Source of the DNA: Actinokineospora baliensis
GTDB taxonomy: Bacteria; Actinomycetota; Actinomycetes; Mycobacteriales; Pseudonocardiaceae
Direction of reading: 5' to 3'
Assembly: GCF_016907695.1 (NCBI RefSeq)
Contig: NZ_JAFBCK010000001.1
Coordinates: forward strand, 744,001-808,000
DNA: 64,000 bases
Each line of letters opens with the position of its first letter. The first letter of the stretch is position 1. Shown here piece after piece: positions 47,849 to 57,064 of this stretch. A program made the position numbers and the translations under genes. The notes beneath the pieces were generated by a model. That model was not told where the DNA came from. It ran no database searches and worked only from the letters and a program-made list of their open reading frames with translations.

Positions 47849-48705
47849 TTCTTCTCCACCTCCGGGAGCGGCGGGTTCGGCATGACCGGCGCGGTCCAGC
47901 CGCGGTCCTCGGCCAGCTTCGCCCCGCGCAGGGTCTCCACCGCGGCCGACGGACCGTCCACAGTGGCCCGGTAGCCCGGCTCGTCCTCCGGCCAGAACCC
48001 GGCCAGCTCCAGCTCCGCGGTGCGGAAGTCGCGCAGCGGGGCACCCCGGGTCGGCGCGGGCTTGTCGCCCCCGCGCAGCGCGTCGACCAGCGCCACCGCC
48101 TTCTCCGGGGTCTGGTTGTCGTAGAACTCGTAGTTGACCTGGATGACCGGACCGAGGTCGCAGGCGGCCAGGCACTCGGCGTGCTCCAGCGTGATCGAGC
48201 CGGGCGCGCCCGGCTCCCCCGCGGTCTCGTTGTGGCCGAGCTTGCGGCCACCCTCACCGAGGTGCTCGCCGAGCTTCTTGTAGATCTCGTCGCCGCCCAG
48301 CACCGCGCACAGGGTGTTGGTGCAGACGCTGACCAGGTGCTCGCCGCAGGTCTTGCGCTTGTACATCGTGTAGAAGGTCGCGACCGCGCTGACCTCGGCC
48401 GCGGTCAGGTCCAGCTGCAGCGCGCAGAACTGGATGCCCGCCTGGCTGACCCGGCCCTCCACCGACTGCACCAGGTGCAGCATCGGCAGCAGCGCCGACC
48501 GCGCCTGCGGGTAGCGGGCGATGATCGCCTGCGCCCGCTCGACGGTCTTGGCGTCGAAGACGCTCAGGTCCTCGGCGATGTCGGTGACCAGGTGCTCCGC
48601 CGCGACCGGGGACACGGCCAGCACGTCGGTGTCGCCCACCGTCGACTGGTGCGTCGCCCCGGCGCCCACGCTGGAGCCACCGTACGTGGAACCGGTGCTG
48701 CTCAA
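47845..48705 (-). CDS. nuoE: NADH-quinone oxidoreductase subunit E
   Basis: The 2Fe-2S subunit has a thioredoxin-like fold and ligands in [11 protein letters not shown] and [10 protein letters not shown]. It has about 286 residues, with an N-terminal extension of 30 and a C-terminal tail of 90 compared with E. coli. The likely start is TTG at 48705, overlapping the nuoD stop as TTGA; a start further inside is possible. Confidence 0.93.
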   Translation of the reverse strand: MSSTGSTYGGSSVGAGATHQSTVGDTDVLAVSPVAAEHLVTDIAEDLSVFDAKTVERAQAIIARYPQARSALLPMLHLVQSVEGRVSQAGIQFCALQLDLTAAEVSAVATFYTMYKRKTCGEHLVSVCTNTLCAVLGGDEIYKKLGEHLGEGGRKLGHNETAGEPGAPGSITLEHAECLAACDLGPVIQVNYEFYDNQTPEKAVALVDALRGGDKPAPTRGAPLRDFRTAELELAGFWPEDEPGYRATVDGPSAAVETLRGAKLAEDRGWTAPVMPNPPLPEVEKK

Positions 48706-50027
48706 CGGTCACACCCTCCCATCACGGGGTCGATCGAGGCGACGGCCGCGATCACGTCGGCGACCTGGCCGCCCTCGGACATCGCGGGCATCGACTGCAG
48801 GTTCACGAAGCTTGGGTCGCGCACGTGCACGCGCAGCGGCCGGGTGCCGCCGTCGGAGACCAGGTGGTAGCCCAGCTCGCCGCGCGGGGACTCGATCGGC
48901 ACGTACACCTGGCCTGCCGGGACGTGGAAGCCCTCGGTCACCAGCTTGAAGTGGTGGATCAGCGACTCCATCGACTGACCCATGATCTTGCGGACGTGCT
49001 CGAGGGAGTTGCCCATGCCGTCCGGGCCGATGGTCAGCTTGGCGGGCCAGGCGACCTTCTGGTCCTCGACCATCACCGGGCCCGGCTCGAGCTTCTTGAG
49101 CGCCTGGTTGATGATCCGCAGCGACTGGTGGATCTCCTCGACGCGCAGCAGGTAGCGGGCGAAGGAGTCGGCGTCGTTGGAGGTGGGGACCTCGAAGTCG
49201 TACTCCTCGTAGCCCAGGTACGGCTCGGTCTTGCGCATGTCCCACGGCAGACCGGCCGAGCGCAGGATCGGGCCGGTGACGCCAAGCGCGAGGCAGGCGT
49301 CCACCGGGAGGTAGCCGACGTTCTTGAGCCGGTTGCGCCAGATCGGCTGACCGGTGAGCAGCTTGTCGTAGTCCGGCAGCCGCTTGTTCATCGTCTGCAG
49401 GAATTCCTTGACCTTGACCTCGTACCCGTCCGGGAGGTCTTGGGCCACACCGCCGGGGCGGATGAACGCGTGGTTCATCCGCAGGCCGGTGATGAACTCC
49501 AGCACGTGCAGCGCTTCCTCGCGCTCGCGGAACCCCGACGTCATCGCGGTCAGCGAGCCCAGCTCCATGCCGCCGGTGGCCAGCGCCACCAGGTGCGAGG
49601 AGATGCGGTTGAGCTCCAGCAGCAGCACCCGGATGACCTGCGCCCGGCGCGGCGCCTCGATGCCGAGCAGCTTCTCCACCGCGAGGCAGTAGGCGGCCTC
49701 GTTGGACAGCGGCGCCAGGTAGTCCATGCGGGTCACGAAGGTGACGCCCTGGGTCCAGGTCCGGTACTCGCAGTTCTTCTCGATACCGGTGTGCAGGTAG
49801 CCGATGACGCTGCGGGCCTGGGTGACCGACTCGCCCTCGAGCTCGAGCACCAGCCGCAGCACGCCGTGCGTGGACGGGTGCTGCGGGCCCAGGTTGATGA
49901 CGATGCGCTCGTCGTGGATCGCGTCCTCGAGGACGGTGTCCCAGTCGCCGCCGGTGACCGTGTACACCCGGCCCTCGGTGGTCTCCCGCTCGGCCGCGTC
50001 CTGGATGTTCTCGCTGCTGGTGGTCAC
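48702..50027 (-). CDS. nuoD: NADH-quinone oxidoreductase subunit D
   Basis: The 441-residue hydrophilic subunit lines the quinone pocket. Recognised by [25 protein letters not shown] and [16 protein letters not shown]. Separate NuoC and NuoD genes are usual in actinobacteria. GTG start overlaps the nuoC stop (GTGA). Confidence 0.96.
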   Translation of the reverse strand: MTTSSENIQDAAERETTEGRVYTVTGGDWDTVLEDAIHDERIVINLGPQHPSTHGVLRLVLELEGESVTQARSVIGYLHTGIEKNCEYRTWTQGVTFVTRMDYLAPLSNEAAYCLAVEKLLGIEAPRRAQVIRVLLLELNRISSHLVALATGGMELGSLTAMTSGFREREEALHVLEFITGLRMNHAFIRPGGVAQDLPDGYEVKVKEFLQTMNKRLPDYDKLLTGQPIWRNRLKNVGYLPVDACLALGVTGPILRSAGLPWDMRKTEPYLGYEEYDFEVPTSNDADSFARYLLRVEEIHQSLRIINQALKKLEPGPVMVEDQKVAWPAKLTIGPDGMGNSLEHVRKIMGQSMESLIHHFKLVTEGFHVPAGQVYVPIESPRGELGYHLVSDGGTRPLRVHVRDPSFVNLQSMPAMSEGGQVADVIAAVASIDPVMGGCDR

Positions 50028-50818
50028 GAGTACGACCTCCGCTGGTCCGGCGGAGGGATCTCCGCGCCCTTGTACTCCACCGGGATCCCGCCGAGCGGGT
50101 AGTCCTTGCGCTGGGGGTGGCCGTCCCAGTCGTCGGGCATGAGGATGCGGGTCAGCGCGGGGTGGCCGTCGTAGACGATGCCGAACATGTCCCAGGCCTC
50201 GCGCTCCTGCCAGTCCGCGGTCGGGTAGACCTCGACCACCGACGGGATGTGCGCGTCGTCGACGTCCACCGCGACCTCGAGCCGGATGCGGCGGCGGTAG
50301 GTCATCGACGTCAGGTGGTACACCGAGTGCAGCCGCTGCGGGACGTCCACGCCGTAGTCCACACCGGACACCGAGCTGCACAGCTCGAACCGCAGCGCCG
50401 ACTCGTCGCGCAGCAGCCTGCACAGCTCGAGGAGGTGCTCGCGGCCCACGTAGAACGTGATCTCGCCGCGGTCGACGGTGACCTGCTGGATCGCCTCGGC
50501 CGGGACACCGCGCGCGGCCATGGCCGCGCTGAGGTCGTCGGCGAACTCGTCGAACCAGCCGCCGTAGGGGCGCTCGGCGGGGGCCGGGCTGTAGGCGGGC
50601 AGGACGAGACCGCCGAAGCCGGAGGTGTCGCCGGTACCCGCGACGTTGAACATGCCCTTGCGGGTGCGACCGGCCTGCACCGGCTCGGCCGGGGCGTTGG
50701 TGTGCCCGGCGACGGCGGTGGGCTCGTTGAGGCCCTCGGCGGGCTGCTGGGCGCTGGAGTGCGCCGCGCCCGTCTCCTTGCCCGCGTCGGCTTCCGGTGT
50801 GGTGGGGTTGTCAGCCAT
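50024..50818 (-). CDS. nuoC: NADH-quinone oxidoreductase subunit C
   Basis: The 264-residue subunit ends with the 30-kDa signature [19 protein letters not shown] and [20 protein letters not shown]. The N-terminal 85 residues are Ala/Pro/Glu-rich and probably disordered, a typical actinobacterial extension. It starts 4 nt after the nuoB stop. Confidence 0.95.
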   Translation of the reverse strand: MADNPTTPEADAGKETGAAHSSAQQPAEGLNEPTAVAGHTNAPAEPVQAGRTRKGMFNVAGTGDTSGFGGLVLPAYSPAPAERPYGGWFDEFADDLSAAMAARGVPAEAIQQVTVDRGEITFYVGREHLLELCRLLRDESALRFELCSSVSGVDYGVDVPQRLHSVYHLTSMTYRRRIRLEVAVDVDDAHIPSVVEVYPTADWQEREAWDMFGIVYDGHPALTRILMPDDWDGHPQRKDYPLGGIPVEYKGAEIPPPDQRRSYS

Positions 50819-50822
50819 CAGT

Positions 50823-51374
50823 TCACTTCTTCTTCGCGAACTTCACGGAGGAGGGGATCAGCTCCGTGCGGGCACCGCTGGCCGCGCGGATGGCGGCCCT
50901 GGTGGCGTTGATCGGCTCGTCGCCGATCTTGGCGTGCAGCTTGAGGATCGCGTCGAGCAGCATCTCCGGCCGCGGCGGGCAGCCGGGCAGGTACATGTCC
51001 ACCGGGACGACGTGGTCCACGCCCTGCACGACGGCGTAGTTGTTGAACATGCCGCCGGAGGAGGCGCACACGCCCATCGCCAGCACCCAGCGCGGCTCGG
51101 CCATCTGGTCGTAGATCTGGCGCAGCACCGGGGCCATCTTGTTGGTCACCCGACCGGCCACGATCATCAGGTCGGCCTGCCTGGGCGAGGCGCGGAAGGC
51201 CTCCATGCCGAAGCGCGCGATGTCGTAGCGCGGGCCGCCGGTGGTCATCATCTCGATGGCGCAGCAGGCCAGGCCGAACGTGGCGGGCCACAGCGAGTTC
51301 TTGCGCCCCCAGTTCACCAGCTTCTCCAGGCTGGCCAACATGATGCCGTTCGGCAGCTTCTCCTCGATACCCAT
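50823..51374 (-). CDS. nuoB: NADH-quinone oxidoreductase subunit B
   Basis: The 183-residue subunit holds cluster N2, the last one before the quinone: [10 protein letters not shown] provides the tandem cysteines and GCPPRPE the last ligand. The ATG at 51374 lies 16 nt after the nuoA stop with a purine-rich GAAAGGGGG stretch in the gap. Confidence 0.96.
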   Translation of the reverse strand: MGIEEKLPNGIMLASLEKLVNWGRKNSLWPATFGLACCAIEMMTTGGPRYDIARFGMEAFRASPRQADLMIVAGRVTNKMAPVLRQIYDQMAEPRWVLAMGVCASSGGMFNNYAVVQGVDHVVPVDMYLPGCPPRPEMLLDAILKLHAKIGDEPINATRAAIRAASGARTELIPSSVKFAKKK

Positions 51375-51390
51375 GTCGTCCGCCCCCCTT

Positions 51391-51828
51391 TCAGTTCCAG
51401 TCGAGCCCGCCGCGCCGCCACACGTAGGCGTAGGCGAAGCCGACCGTCGCGATGAACAAGAAGATCTCGAGCAGGCCGAACATGCCCAGGACGTCAGCCG
51501 ACACCGCGAACGGGTAGAGGAACACCATCTCGATGTCGAAGAGGATGAAGAGCATGGCGGTCAGGTAGTAGGCGACCGGGACCCGACCCCCGCCGATCAC
51601 CGGCTGCGGCGACGGCTCGATGCCGCACTCGTAGGCGGCCACCTTGGCCCTGTTGTAGCGGCTGGGGCCCAGCAGCGGGCCGAGCAGGGCGGAGAACACG
51701 GCGAACCCGGCGGCCAGCACGAACATGACCACCAGTGGCAGGTACACCGCCAAGTTGGACACGACGTCCGGCGGTTGAGCCGCCGGCGTCTGGGCAAGCT
51801 CCGTGAGCAAAGGCCTTAGCGTGGGCAC
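51391..51828 (-). CDS. nuoA: NADH-quinone oxidoreductase subunit A
   Basis: The 145-residue, three-helix subunit is recognised by [11 protein letters not shown] and [16 protein letters not shown]. The GTG at 51828 has AAAGGA 8 nt upstream; the longer frame to 51939 would include the operators below. It is the first gene of a complete 14-gene operon. Confidence 0.95.
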   Translation of the reverse strand: MPTLRPLLTELAQTPAAQPPDVVSNLAVYLPLVVMFVLAAGFAVFSALLGPLLGPSRYNRAKVAAYECGIEPSPQPVIGGGRVPVAYYLTAMLFILFDIEMVFLYPFAVSADVLGMFGLLEIFLFIATVGFAYAYVWRRGGLDWN

Positions 51829-51892
51829 CTTCGTCGTCCTTTCCCGCGTCCTCGGCCGGAACCCTATGGGCCCTGGCTCACACCACCGTCGG

Positions 51893-51906
51893 TTAGGCTG
51901 GCCTAA
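51893..51906. promoter_or_regulatory. Iron-box-like dyad (IdeR/DmdR type)
   Basis: TTAGGCTGGCCTAA has perfect 6-bp arms around TG and matches most positions of the actinobacterial iron-regulator box TTAGGTTAGGCTAACCTAA. It lies between the Rex sites and nuoA. Complex I holds many iron-sulfur clusters, so iron control would make sense, but the match is partial. Confidence 0.4.
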
Positions 51907-51923
51907 CTCACGGTTCGCCGAGC

Positions 51924-51941
51924 TTGTGAAAACATTCACAA
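51924..51941. promoter_or_regulatory. Rex operator 1 upstream of nuoA
   Basis: TTGTGAAAACATTCACAA has the perfect form TTGTGAA-N4-TTCACAA, the operator of the NADH/NAD-sensing repressor Rex known from Streptomyces. About 95 nt upstream of the nuoA start. Confidence 0.85.
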
Positions 51942-51955
51942 ACTTCGGCTCAACG

Positions 51956-51973
51956 TTGTGAACGGCTTCACAA
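51956..51973. promoter_or_regulatory. Rex operator 2 upstream of nuoA
   Basis: TTGTGAACGGCTTCACAA is a second perfect copy. The centres of the two sites are 32 bp apart, about three helical turns, so two Rex dimers could sit on the same face of the DNA. Confidence 0.85.
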
Positions 51974-52240
51974 GCAGCGGGCCCAGTGTAGGACCTTGCT
52001 CACAGCCGGAATCCGACCCCCCTCGGCAACTCTCCGTGAACACTTGATGATCCTTTTCGCCGCGCTGACCAGCGCTAACTCCCTGCTAGCACCAATTAGC
52101 GGCCAGGGGTGGGAACTGACGTGAACGAATTCTGGTGCGCGCCGCACAATCGCGCCCATTGCCACCGGTCTCCCCACACTTCCGAGTGAAAACCAGGCCG
52201 GGGACGCGCAATTCGATGGATTGCCCACTAGCTTGACCGC
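51974..52240. other. Intergenic region upstream of the nuo operators
   Basis: No gene or clear dyad is seen in this 270-nt stretch between the Rex sites and the first repeat of the DUF3800 module. Confidence 0.4.
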
Positions 52241-52325
52241 CGAGAGTCCGCCGTCGTGGGCGGTGGGCGAGTCGTGGGGCCAGGTGCTCCCCGGGGCAGA
52301 CCGGGACCCTGGCCGCGCGCATGTC
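52241..52325 (-). repeat. 85-nt direct repeat, copy distal to the DUF3800 gene
   Basis: This copy matches the one at 52374-52458 at most positions. On the minus strand it contains GGCCAGG and CCTGGCC arms enclosing a CCCGG/CCGGG inner hairpin, followed by a CACCG/CGGCG arm pair. Differences from the other copy include one compensated pair (A-T to G-C) and two uncompensated ones in the outer stem. Confidence 0.7.
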
Positions 52326-52373
52326 ACCCTTCCGAGTAGCTCCGGAGGCGACCGGCGTTTGGTAGGCTGGTCA

Positions 52374-52458
52374 CGAGAGTTCACCGTCGTGGGCGGTGGG
52401 CGAGTCGCAAGGCCAGGTGCTCCCCGGGGTATACCGGGACCCTGGCCTTACGCATGTC
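52374..52458 (-). repeat. 85-nt direct repeat, copy next to the DUF3800 gene
   Basis: On the minus strand the outer stem CGTAAGGCCAGG pairs over 12 bp with CCTGGCCTTGCG, enclosing a nested hairpin. A second small hairpin CACCG/CGGTG follows. The repeat begins 13 nt after the stop codon of the DUF3800-like gene on the same strand, so it would be transcribed in that mRNA's 3' region. Repeat period is 133 bp. Confidence 0.75.
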
Positions 52459-52471
52459 TAGAGGCGGATCA

Positions 52472-53050
52472 CTACCCGACCGGGACGACGCACTCGGCCA
52501 CACCGGGGGCGAGCAGATCCCATGGTTCAGTGGCACCTGCCAGAGCGGCGTGCGCGGCGCCAGCCAGGATGTCCGCCGCCCAAAGCAGGGGTTCCTCACC
52601 ACCGCGAAGATGGGTGACCGCGAACTGTGCCCCCTTGGGCAGGTTGGACCGTGCCCACATGGCGACACGGATGTCACGGTCGTTCAACTGCCGCGTTCGA
52701 CCTTCCATGAACAGTCCCGCCACACCACGAAGGTGCAGTTCGTACACGAGGCGTTCCAAGCACTTCGCGCGGCCGCGCTCTTGCTGTGCCGCACCAACTG
52801 TCGTGCCGACCACGACCACGTGCCTGCCACTAACCGCCGCGAGAGTCCTAGCGGCATCCAACCGCGCATCACGCTTCATGTCATGCCAGTGGAGCTTGCC
52901 GCGCTTCTTGCGCCCACGAAGTCCGAGCATCGCCGCACGGATCGCTTCGCGCTCGGCGTCGGCAACGACCACCGCGCCCATGATGTACGAGCCGTTCTGC
53001 CCGGCGGTGAAGTGTGACTCGTCGGCGAAGGCTTGGGGGGTGGGGAGCAC
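52472..53050 (-). CDS. DUF3800 family protein
   Basis: The 192-residue protein has DUF3800 hallmarks: an N-terminal FADESHF with the acidic pair, KLHWHDM in the first third, and a C-terminal PLLWAADILAGA. The family is thought to have an RNase H-like fold with a carboxylate active site, suggesting nuclease activity, but it is not well characterised. The GTG at 53050 is 50 nt after the MenJ-like gene stop on the same strand. Two structured repeats follow the stop. Known DUF3800 genes are often associated with conserved RNA motifs, which makes the neighbourhood notable. Confidence 0.78.
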   Translation of the reverse strand: MLPTPQAFADESHFTAGQNGSYIMGAVVVADAEREAIRAAMLGLRGRKKRGKLHWHDMKRDARLDAARTLAAVSGRHVVVVGTTVGAAQQERGRAKCLERLVYELHLRGVAGLFMEGRTRQLNDRDIRVAMWARSNLPKGAQFAVTHLRGGEEPLLWAADILAGAAHAALAGATEPWDLLAPGVAECVVPVG

Positions 53051-53100
53051 CGGGCAAGGCTAGGGATCCGAAAACTCCTCACCCGATCGAGGCATGGCGG

Positions 53101-54393
53101 CTAGGCGCTGGGGGTCAGGCGGGTGGCGGTGGTGATGATGCGGTCGTAGGCGTCGCCGTCTTTGGGGTCGTAGAGGCCTGCTAGGAGCTTGAGGACCAGC
53201 TTCATCAGGGTCTTCCGGGGCAGGCCGTGTTTGGTGGCGATGCCCATGATGGTGGGGTTGCCGATGAGGCGGGAGAAGATGTTGCCGAGGCGGTAGTAGC
53301 TGCCCAGGGCTTGGCGCATGGCTACGGGGTAGCCCTCCAGGGCGCGTTCGCGGGCTGGGCCTTCGGCTCGGGCCAGGGCTTGGACGACGATTTCGGCGGC
53401 GATGCGGGCCGACTCCATGGCGTAGCCGATGCCTTCGCCGTTGAACGGGTTGACCATGCCGCCCGCGTCGCCGACCAGCAGGAGGCCGTCGCGGTAGTGG
53501 GGGGTGCGGTTGAAGCCCATGGGCAGCGCGGCGCCGCCGATCTTGCCGATGGCGTTGGGTTCGCGGAAGCCCCACTCCTCGGGGGTGCCGTCGAGCCAGG
53601 AGCGCATGAGCTGGCGGTAGTCGGTGGTGCCGAATGCCTTCGACGTGGACAGGATGCCCAGGCCGACGTTGACGGTGCCGTCGCCCATGCCGAAGATCCA
53701 GCCGTAGCCGGGCAGCAGGACCGGGTTGGCCGGGTCGGAGCGGTCCCACAGCTCCAGGTGCGACTCCAGGTAGTCGTCCTTGCTGCGCGGCGAGGCGTAG
53801 TACCGGCGGACGGCGACGCCCATCGGGCGGTTGTCGAGCTTCTCCAGGCCGACCGACAGGGCGAGGCGGGCGGACACGCCGTCGCAGGCCAGGACGAGGG
53901 GGGCGCGGTAGGTCACGGGGGTCTTGTCCGGGCCCGCCTTCGCGGTGACGCCCACCACGCGGCCGCCTTCGACGACGGCGCCGGTGACGGTGGTCTGCTC
54001 GAGCAGCCGGGCGCCCGCGCGCTGGGCGGTGCGGGCGAGCATCTCGTCGAAGTCCTGCCTAGGGCGGACCACGCCGTACGGGGGGAAGGTGGCCAGGTCG
54101 GGCCAGTCCAGTTCGAGGGTGACGCCGCCGCCGACCACGCGCAGGCCGCGGTTGTGCAGCCAACCGGCCTCTTCGCGGGTGTCGATGCCCAGGTCGATGA
54201 GCTGCTTGACGCCGCGCGGGGTCAGCCCGTCGCCGCAGACCTTCTCCCTGGGGAAGCTGCTCTTCTCCAGCAGGAGCACGTCGAGCCCGGCCCTGGCCAG
54301 GTAGGTCGCCGCGGTCGACCCGGCAGGACCGGCGCCGACCACGATGACCTCAGCGTCCTCGCCAGCCTTGCGGCGGCCGACAGTCGTGCTCAT
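53101..54393 (-). CDS. Geranylgeranyl reductase family FAD enzyme (MenJ-like)
   Basis: The 430-residue flavoprotein has an FAD-binding Rossmann motif VIVVGAGPAGSTAATYL at residues about 16-32, EKVCGDGLTPRGV, and LLLVGDAGGMVNPFNGEGI near residue 290. The family reduces isoprenoid double bonds; the mycobacterial member MenJ saturates one in menaquinone. MenG close by and the prenyl synthase support that role. The ATG at 54393 has AAGGAG at a spacing of 4 nt, and this site overlaps a Rex-like dyad. Confidence 0.87.
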   Translation of the reverse strand: MSTTVGRRKAGEDAEVIVVGAGPAGSTAATYLARAGLDVLLLEKSSFPREKVCGDGLTPRGVKQLIDLGIDTREEAGWLHNRGLRVVGGGVTLELDWPDLATFPPYGVVRPRQDFDEMLARTAQRAGARLLEQTTVTGAVVEGGRVVGVTAKAGPDKTPVTYRAPLVLACDGVSARLALSVGLEKLDNRPMGVAVRRYYASPRSKDDYLESHLELWDRSDPANPVLLPGYGWIFGMGDGTVNVGLGILSTSKAFGTTDYRQLMRSWLDGTPEEWGFREPNAIGKIGGAALPMGFNRTPHYRDGLLLVGDAGGMVNPFNGEGIGYAMESARIAAEIVVQALARAEGPARERALEGYPVAMRQALGSYYRLGNIFSRLIGNPTIMGIATKHGLPRKTLMKLVLKLLAGLYDPKDGDAYDRIITTATRLTPSA

Positions 54394-54401
54394 CGCGCTC
54401 C

Positions 54402-54419
54402 TTGTGAAAGCCTTCACGT
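54402..54419. promoter_or_regulatory. Rex-like site at the MenJ-like gene start
   Basis: TTGTGAAAGCCTTCACGT matches the Rex operator in 12 of 14 defined positions. It overlaps the ribosome site of the MenJ-like gene and would block its transcription if the promoter is just upstream. Confidence 0.5.
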
Positions 54420-54507
54420 ACCCCGTCGAGTCTAGAGGCAACTGAAACGCCCGGACTGTGATCAGCGATCCACCGGGGAAGGCGCGCAGGACGCAGGAAG
54501 GCCGGAG

Positions 54508-55230
54508 ATGACGGATCCAGACCAGGCCACCCCGCCCTTAGGCATCAAAGCTGTCCAGCTCCCGCCTGAACTCCCCCACGCTAGGCCTGCCCGCGCGGCC
54601 CGGTTCGTCGCTTCCGCTCTTATCCTCGCCACCACTGCTGTCGCCCTCTTGGCCGCATGGCAGGCGTGGCGCTCTTATTGGCTGGTCAGGGACGTCTTCT
54701 CGGCGATACCCACGGTCACCGATGAGCAGTTGAAGGTCGCTGCGGACCGCAGCACCCTCCTCTCTTACGCCTGGCTGGCCGGAGTGGTGCTGTCCGGCAT
54801 CGCGTTCCTCGCGTGGCTGTGGCGGGCGCGGATCAACTCGGCGCGGATCTGCGACGCGCCTCAGCGGCTGCGGATCCGCTGGTCGGTGCTGGCGTGGTTC
54901 GTGCCGATCGGCAACCTGTGGCTGCCGCAGATGGTGCTCGGGGACGTGTGGCGGGCGAGCAGGCCCGACACCCCGGCGCGCGGCGGCGACCTGCGGAAGG
55001 TCCCGGCGAGCAAGCTGATCGCGATCTGGTGGGCGCTGTTCGTGGTGATGCACGGGGTCGACCTGTTCGCGGTGAACCTGCTCACCAGGGACAGCTCGGT
55101 GGCGACCTTCGAGTCGGTCTTCTACGCGAACTCGCTCAGCGGCGGCCTGGCGGTGCTGACCGCGCTCGCGGCCCTGGTGCTCATGCGCCGGGTCGACCGG
55201 TGGCAGGACGACCGGGAGATGATCCGCTAG
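54508..55230 (+). CDS. DUF4328 domain membrane protein
   Basis: The 240-residue protein has four or five hydrophobic helices (about residues 31-51, 87-105, 122-142, 170-190, 207-225) and the motif [15 protein letters not shown] typical of DUF4328, with [21 protein letters not shown] in the next loop. Function is unknown. It is divergent from the MenJ-like gene. Its stop codon shares CTAG with the convergent MenG gene. Confidence 0.85.
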   Translation: MTDPDQATPPLGIKAVQLPPELPHARPARAARFVASALILATTAVALLAAWQAWRSYWLVRDVFSAIPTVTDEQLKVAADRSTLLSYAWLAGVVLSGIAFLAWLWRARINSARICDAPQRLRIRWSVLAWFVPIGNLWLPQMVLGDVWRASRPDTPARGGDLRKVPASKLIAIWWALFVVMHGVDLFAVNLLTRDSSVATFESVFYANSLSGGLAVLTALAALVLMRRVDRWQDDREMIR

Positions 55231-55919
55231 TCCGGGTTGGTCGCCCGGTGCAGTGCGACCACGCCGAAGGTCAGGTTCAGCCACTCCACCTCGCGCCAGC
55301 CCGCCTTGGCGATGAGCTCGGCCACGGTGCGCTGGTCGTGCCAGTCGCGCATGGATTCGGCCAGGTAGGAGTAGGCCTCGCTGTTGGACGAGAACGGCTT
55401 GGTGACCAGCGGCAGGCCGCGCAGCACCGTGTTGCGGTAGAGCCACCGCAGCGGGCGCAGCGGCGGCTGGGAGACCTCGCAGATGACCAGGCGGCCGCCG
55501 GGGCGCACCACGCGGCGCATCTCGGCGAGGGCGGCGACGGTGTCGTTCATGTTGCGCAGCCCGAAGGACACGGTGACCGCGTCGAAGGCGTCGGTGGCGA
55601 ACGGCAGGTGGAAGGCGTCCGCGGCGACCCTGGGCACGCCCCGGTCGGCCCCGCCGCGCAGCATCTCCAGGGAGAAGTCGGCGGCGACGCACCAGGCCCC
55701 GGAGCGGGCGTACTCGACGGTGGACACGGCGGTCCCGGCGGCCAGGTCGAGGACCTTCTCCCCCGGCGACGCGTCGAGCACCTGGCGGGTCGTCTCGCGC
55801 CAGCGGCGGTCGAAGCCCATCGTCATCACCGTGTTGGTGCGGTCGTACCCCTTGGCGACCCCGTCGAACATCACGGCGATGTCGCGGGGGTCCTTGTCCA
55901 AACCGGCGCGAGCCATCAT
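55227..55919 (-). CDS. menG: Demethylmenaquinone methyltransferase
   Basis: The 230-residue enzyme adds the final methyl group of menaquinone. It shows the UbiE/MenG pattern: [13 protein letters not shown] at the N-terminus, SAM-binding [33 protein letters not shown], and [10 protein letters not shown]. An ATG pair at 55919 and 55916 leaves the exact start open. Confidence 0.93.
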   Translation of the reverse strand: MMARAGLDKDPRDIAVMFDGVAKGYDRTNTVMTMGFDRRWRETTRQVLDASPGEKVLDLAAGTAVSTVEYARSGAWCVAADFSLEMLRGGADRGVPRVAADAFHLPFATDAFDAVTVSFGLRNMNDTVAALAEMRRVVRPGGRLVICEVSQPPLRPLRWLYRNTVLRGLPLVTKPFSSNSEAYSYLAESMRDWHDQRTVAELIAKAGWREVEWLNLTFGVVALHRATNPD

Positions 55920-55951
55920 GTGCGCAGACTACGAGGGTCCCGGTGGCCGCG

Positions 55952-57061
55952 TCATGCCAGGCTCATCGCGGTGAGCATGCCGCGCACGGAGCTCGGCCAG
56001 TCGAACTGCTCGGCGCGGGCCCTGGCGGCCGCGCGGCGGTCCGGTTCGGGCACGGAGAGCAGGCCCTCGACGGCGTCCGCGAACGCGGGGGCGTCGTCGG
56101 ACACCGCGTGACCGCAGTCGGGCCCGACGATCTCCGGTAGCGCCGAGGACTCGGATACGACGACGGGGGTCCCGGACGCAAGGGCCTCCAAAGCCGCCAG
56201 ACCGAAGGTCTCGTGCGGACCGGGGGCCAGCGAGACGTCGGCACTGGCGAGTAGCCGGGCCACGTCTGAACGGTCGGAGAGGAAGCCGAGGAAGGTCACC
56301 GGCAGTCCTGCCGCGCGCCTACGGAGTGAACCCATCTTAGGGCCGTCACCAGCCACTACGAGTCTGGCGTTGGTTCCGGCGGCGTGGAGTTCGGCGAGGG
56401 TATCGATGCTTCGGTCCACGTGCTTCTCTGGGGATAACCGACCGCAGTGGACTAAGAGGGCGTCGGCGCCATGGGCTAGTTCGGCGCGGAGGGCTACGTC
56501 GTGGTTGGACGGCGTGAAGGCGGTCAGGTCCACGCCAAGAGGCACGCGGGCGACGTTGCTAACGCCGATGCGGTCGAACTCGGCGCGGGCGAACGCGGTG
56601 GTGCACACGACGGTGTCGTAGCTGGCGGCCATCCGGCGGTTCGCGGCATCAGCGACAGAACGGGCAACCGGTCCGGGTAGGAGGAACTGCTCCAGTAGGC
56701 GGTCGAGCCGTTCGTGCGAGATCACCACGCTGGGGATGTCCCGTCCTGCGGCCCAGCGGCCCATCCCGCGCAGGGTGAGCCGGTCGGAGACTTCCAACCG
56801 GTCTGGGCGTAGTCGGGCTAAGAGGGATGCCACGCGTAAGGGGTCGACCGCGCGATAGCCACCCGTACCGGGGATGTGTGGCGCGGGCAGCGTTATGCGA
56901 CGGACCCCGTTCGGTAGGCACTCGTCTCCGGTGCGTCTACCGGGGACAACCAGTACTACGTCGTGCCCGCTCGCCACGTACCCACCGCCGAGGTGGTGCA
57001 GGGCTGTTCGCAGGCCGCCGGAGCGCGGACCGTAGAAGTTCGCGAGCTGCACGATCCGCAT
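55952..57061 (-). CDS. GT4 family glycosyltransferase
   Basis: The 369-residue enzyme has the GT-B fold: N-terminal ANFYGPRSGGLRTAL, and the C-terminal sugar-nucleotide site VHCGRLSPEKHVDRSI with GPHETFGLAALEALASGTPV. It resembles actinobacterial mannosyltransferases of phosphatidylinositol mannoside/lipoglycan pathways. A TTA codon encodes Leu81. It follows a second GT4 gene by 3 nt, so they form an operon. The acceptor is unknown. Confidence 0.87.
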   Translation of the reverse strand: MRIVQLANFYGPRSGGLRTALHHLGGGYVASGHDVVLVVPGRRTGDECLPNGVRRITLPAPHIPGTGGYRAVDPLRVASLLARLRPDRLEVSDRLTLRGMGRWAAGRDIPSVVISHERLDRLLEQFLLPGPVARSVADAANRRMAASYDTVVCTTAFARAEFDRIGVSNVARVPLGVDLTAFTPSNHDVALRAELAHGADALLVHCGRLSPEKHVDRSIDTLAELHAAGTNARLVVAGDGPKMGSLRRRAAGLPVTFLGFLSDRSDVARLLASADVSLAPGPHETFGLAALEALASGTPVVVSESSALPEIVGPDCGHAVSDDAPAFADAVEGLLSVPEPDRRAAARARAEQFDWPSSVRGMLTAMSLA

Positions 57062-57064
57062 GGC

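Noticed and set aside
52241-52458. Possible CRISPR array
   Set aside because: Only two long repeats with one spacer-like interval of 48 nt, unequal sequence and internal hairpins; no cas genes nearby.
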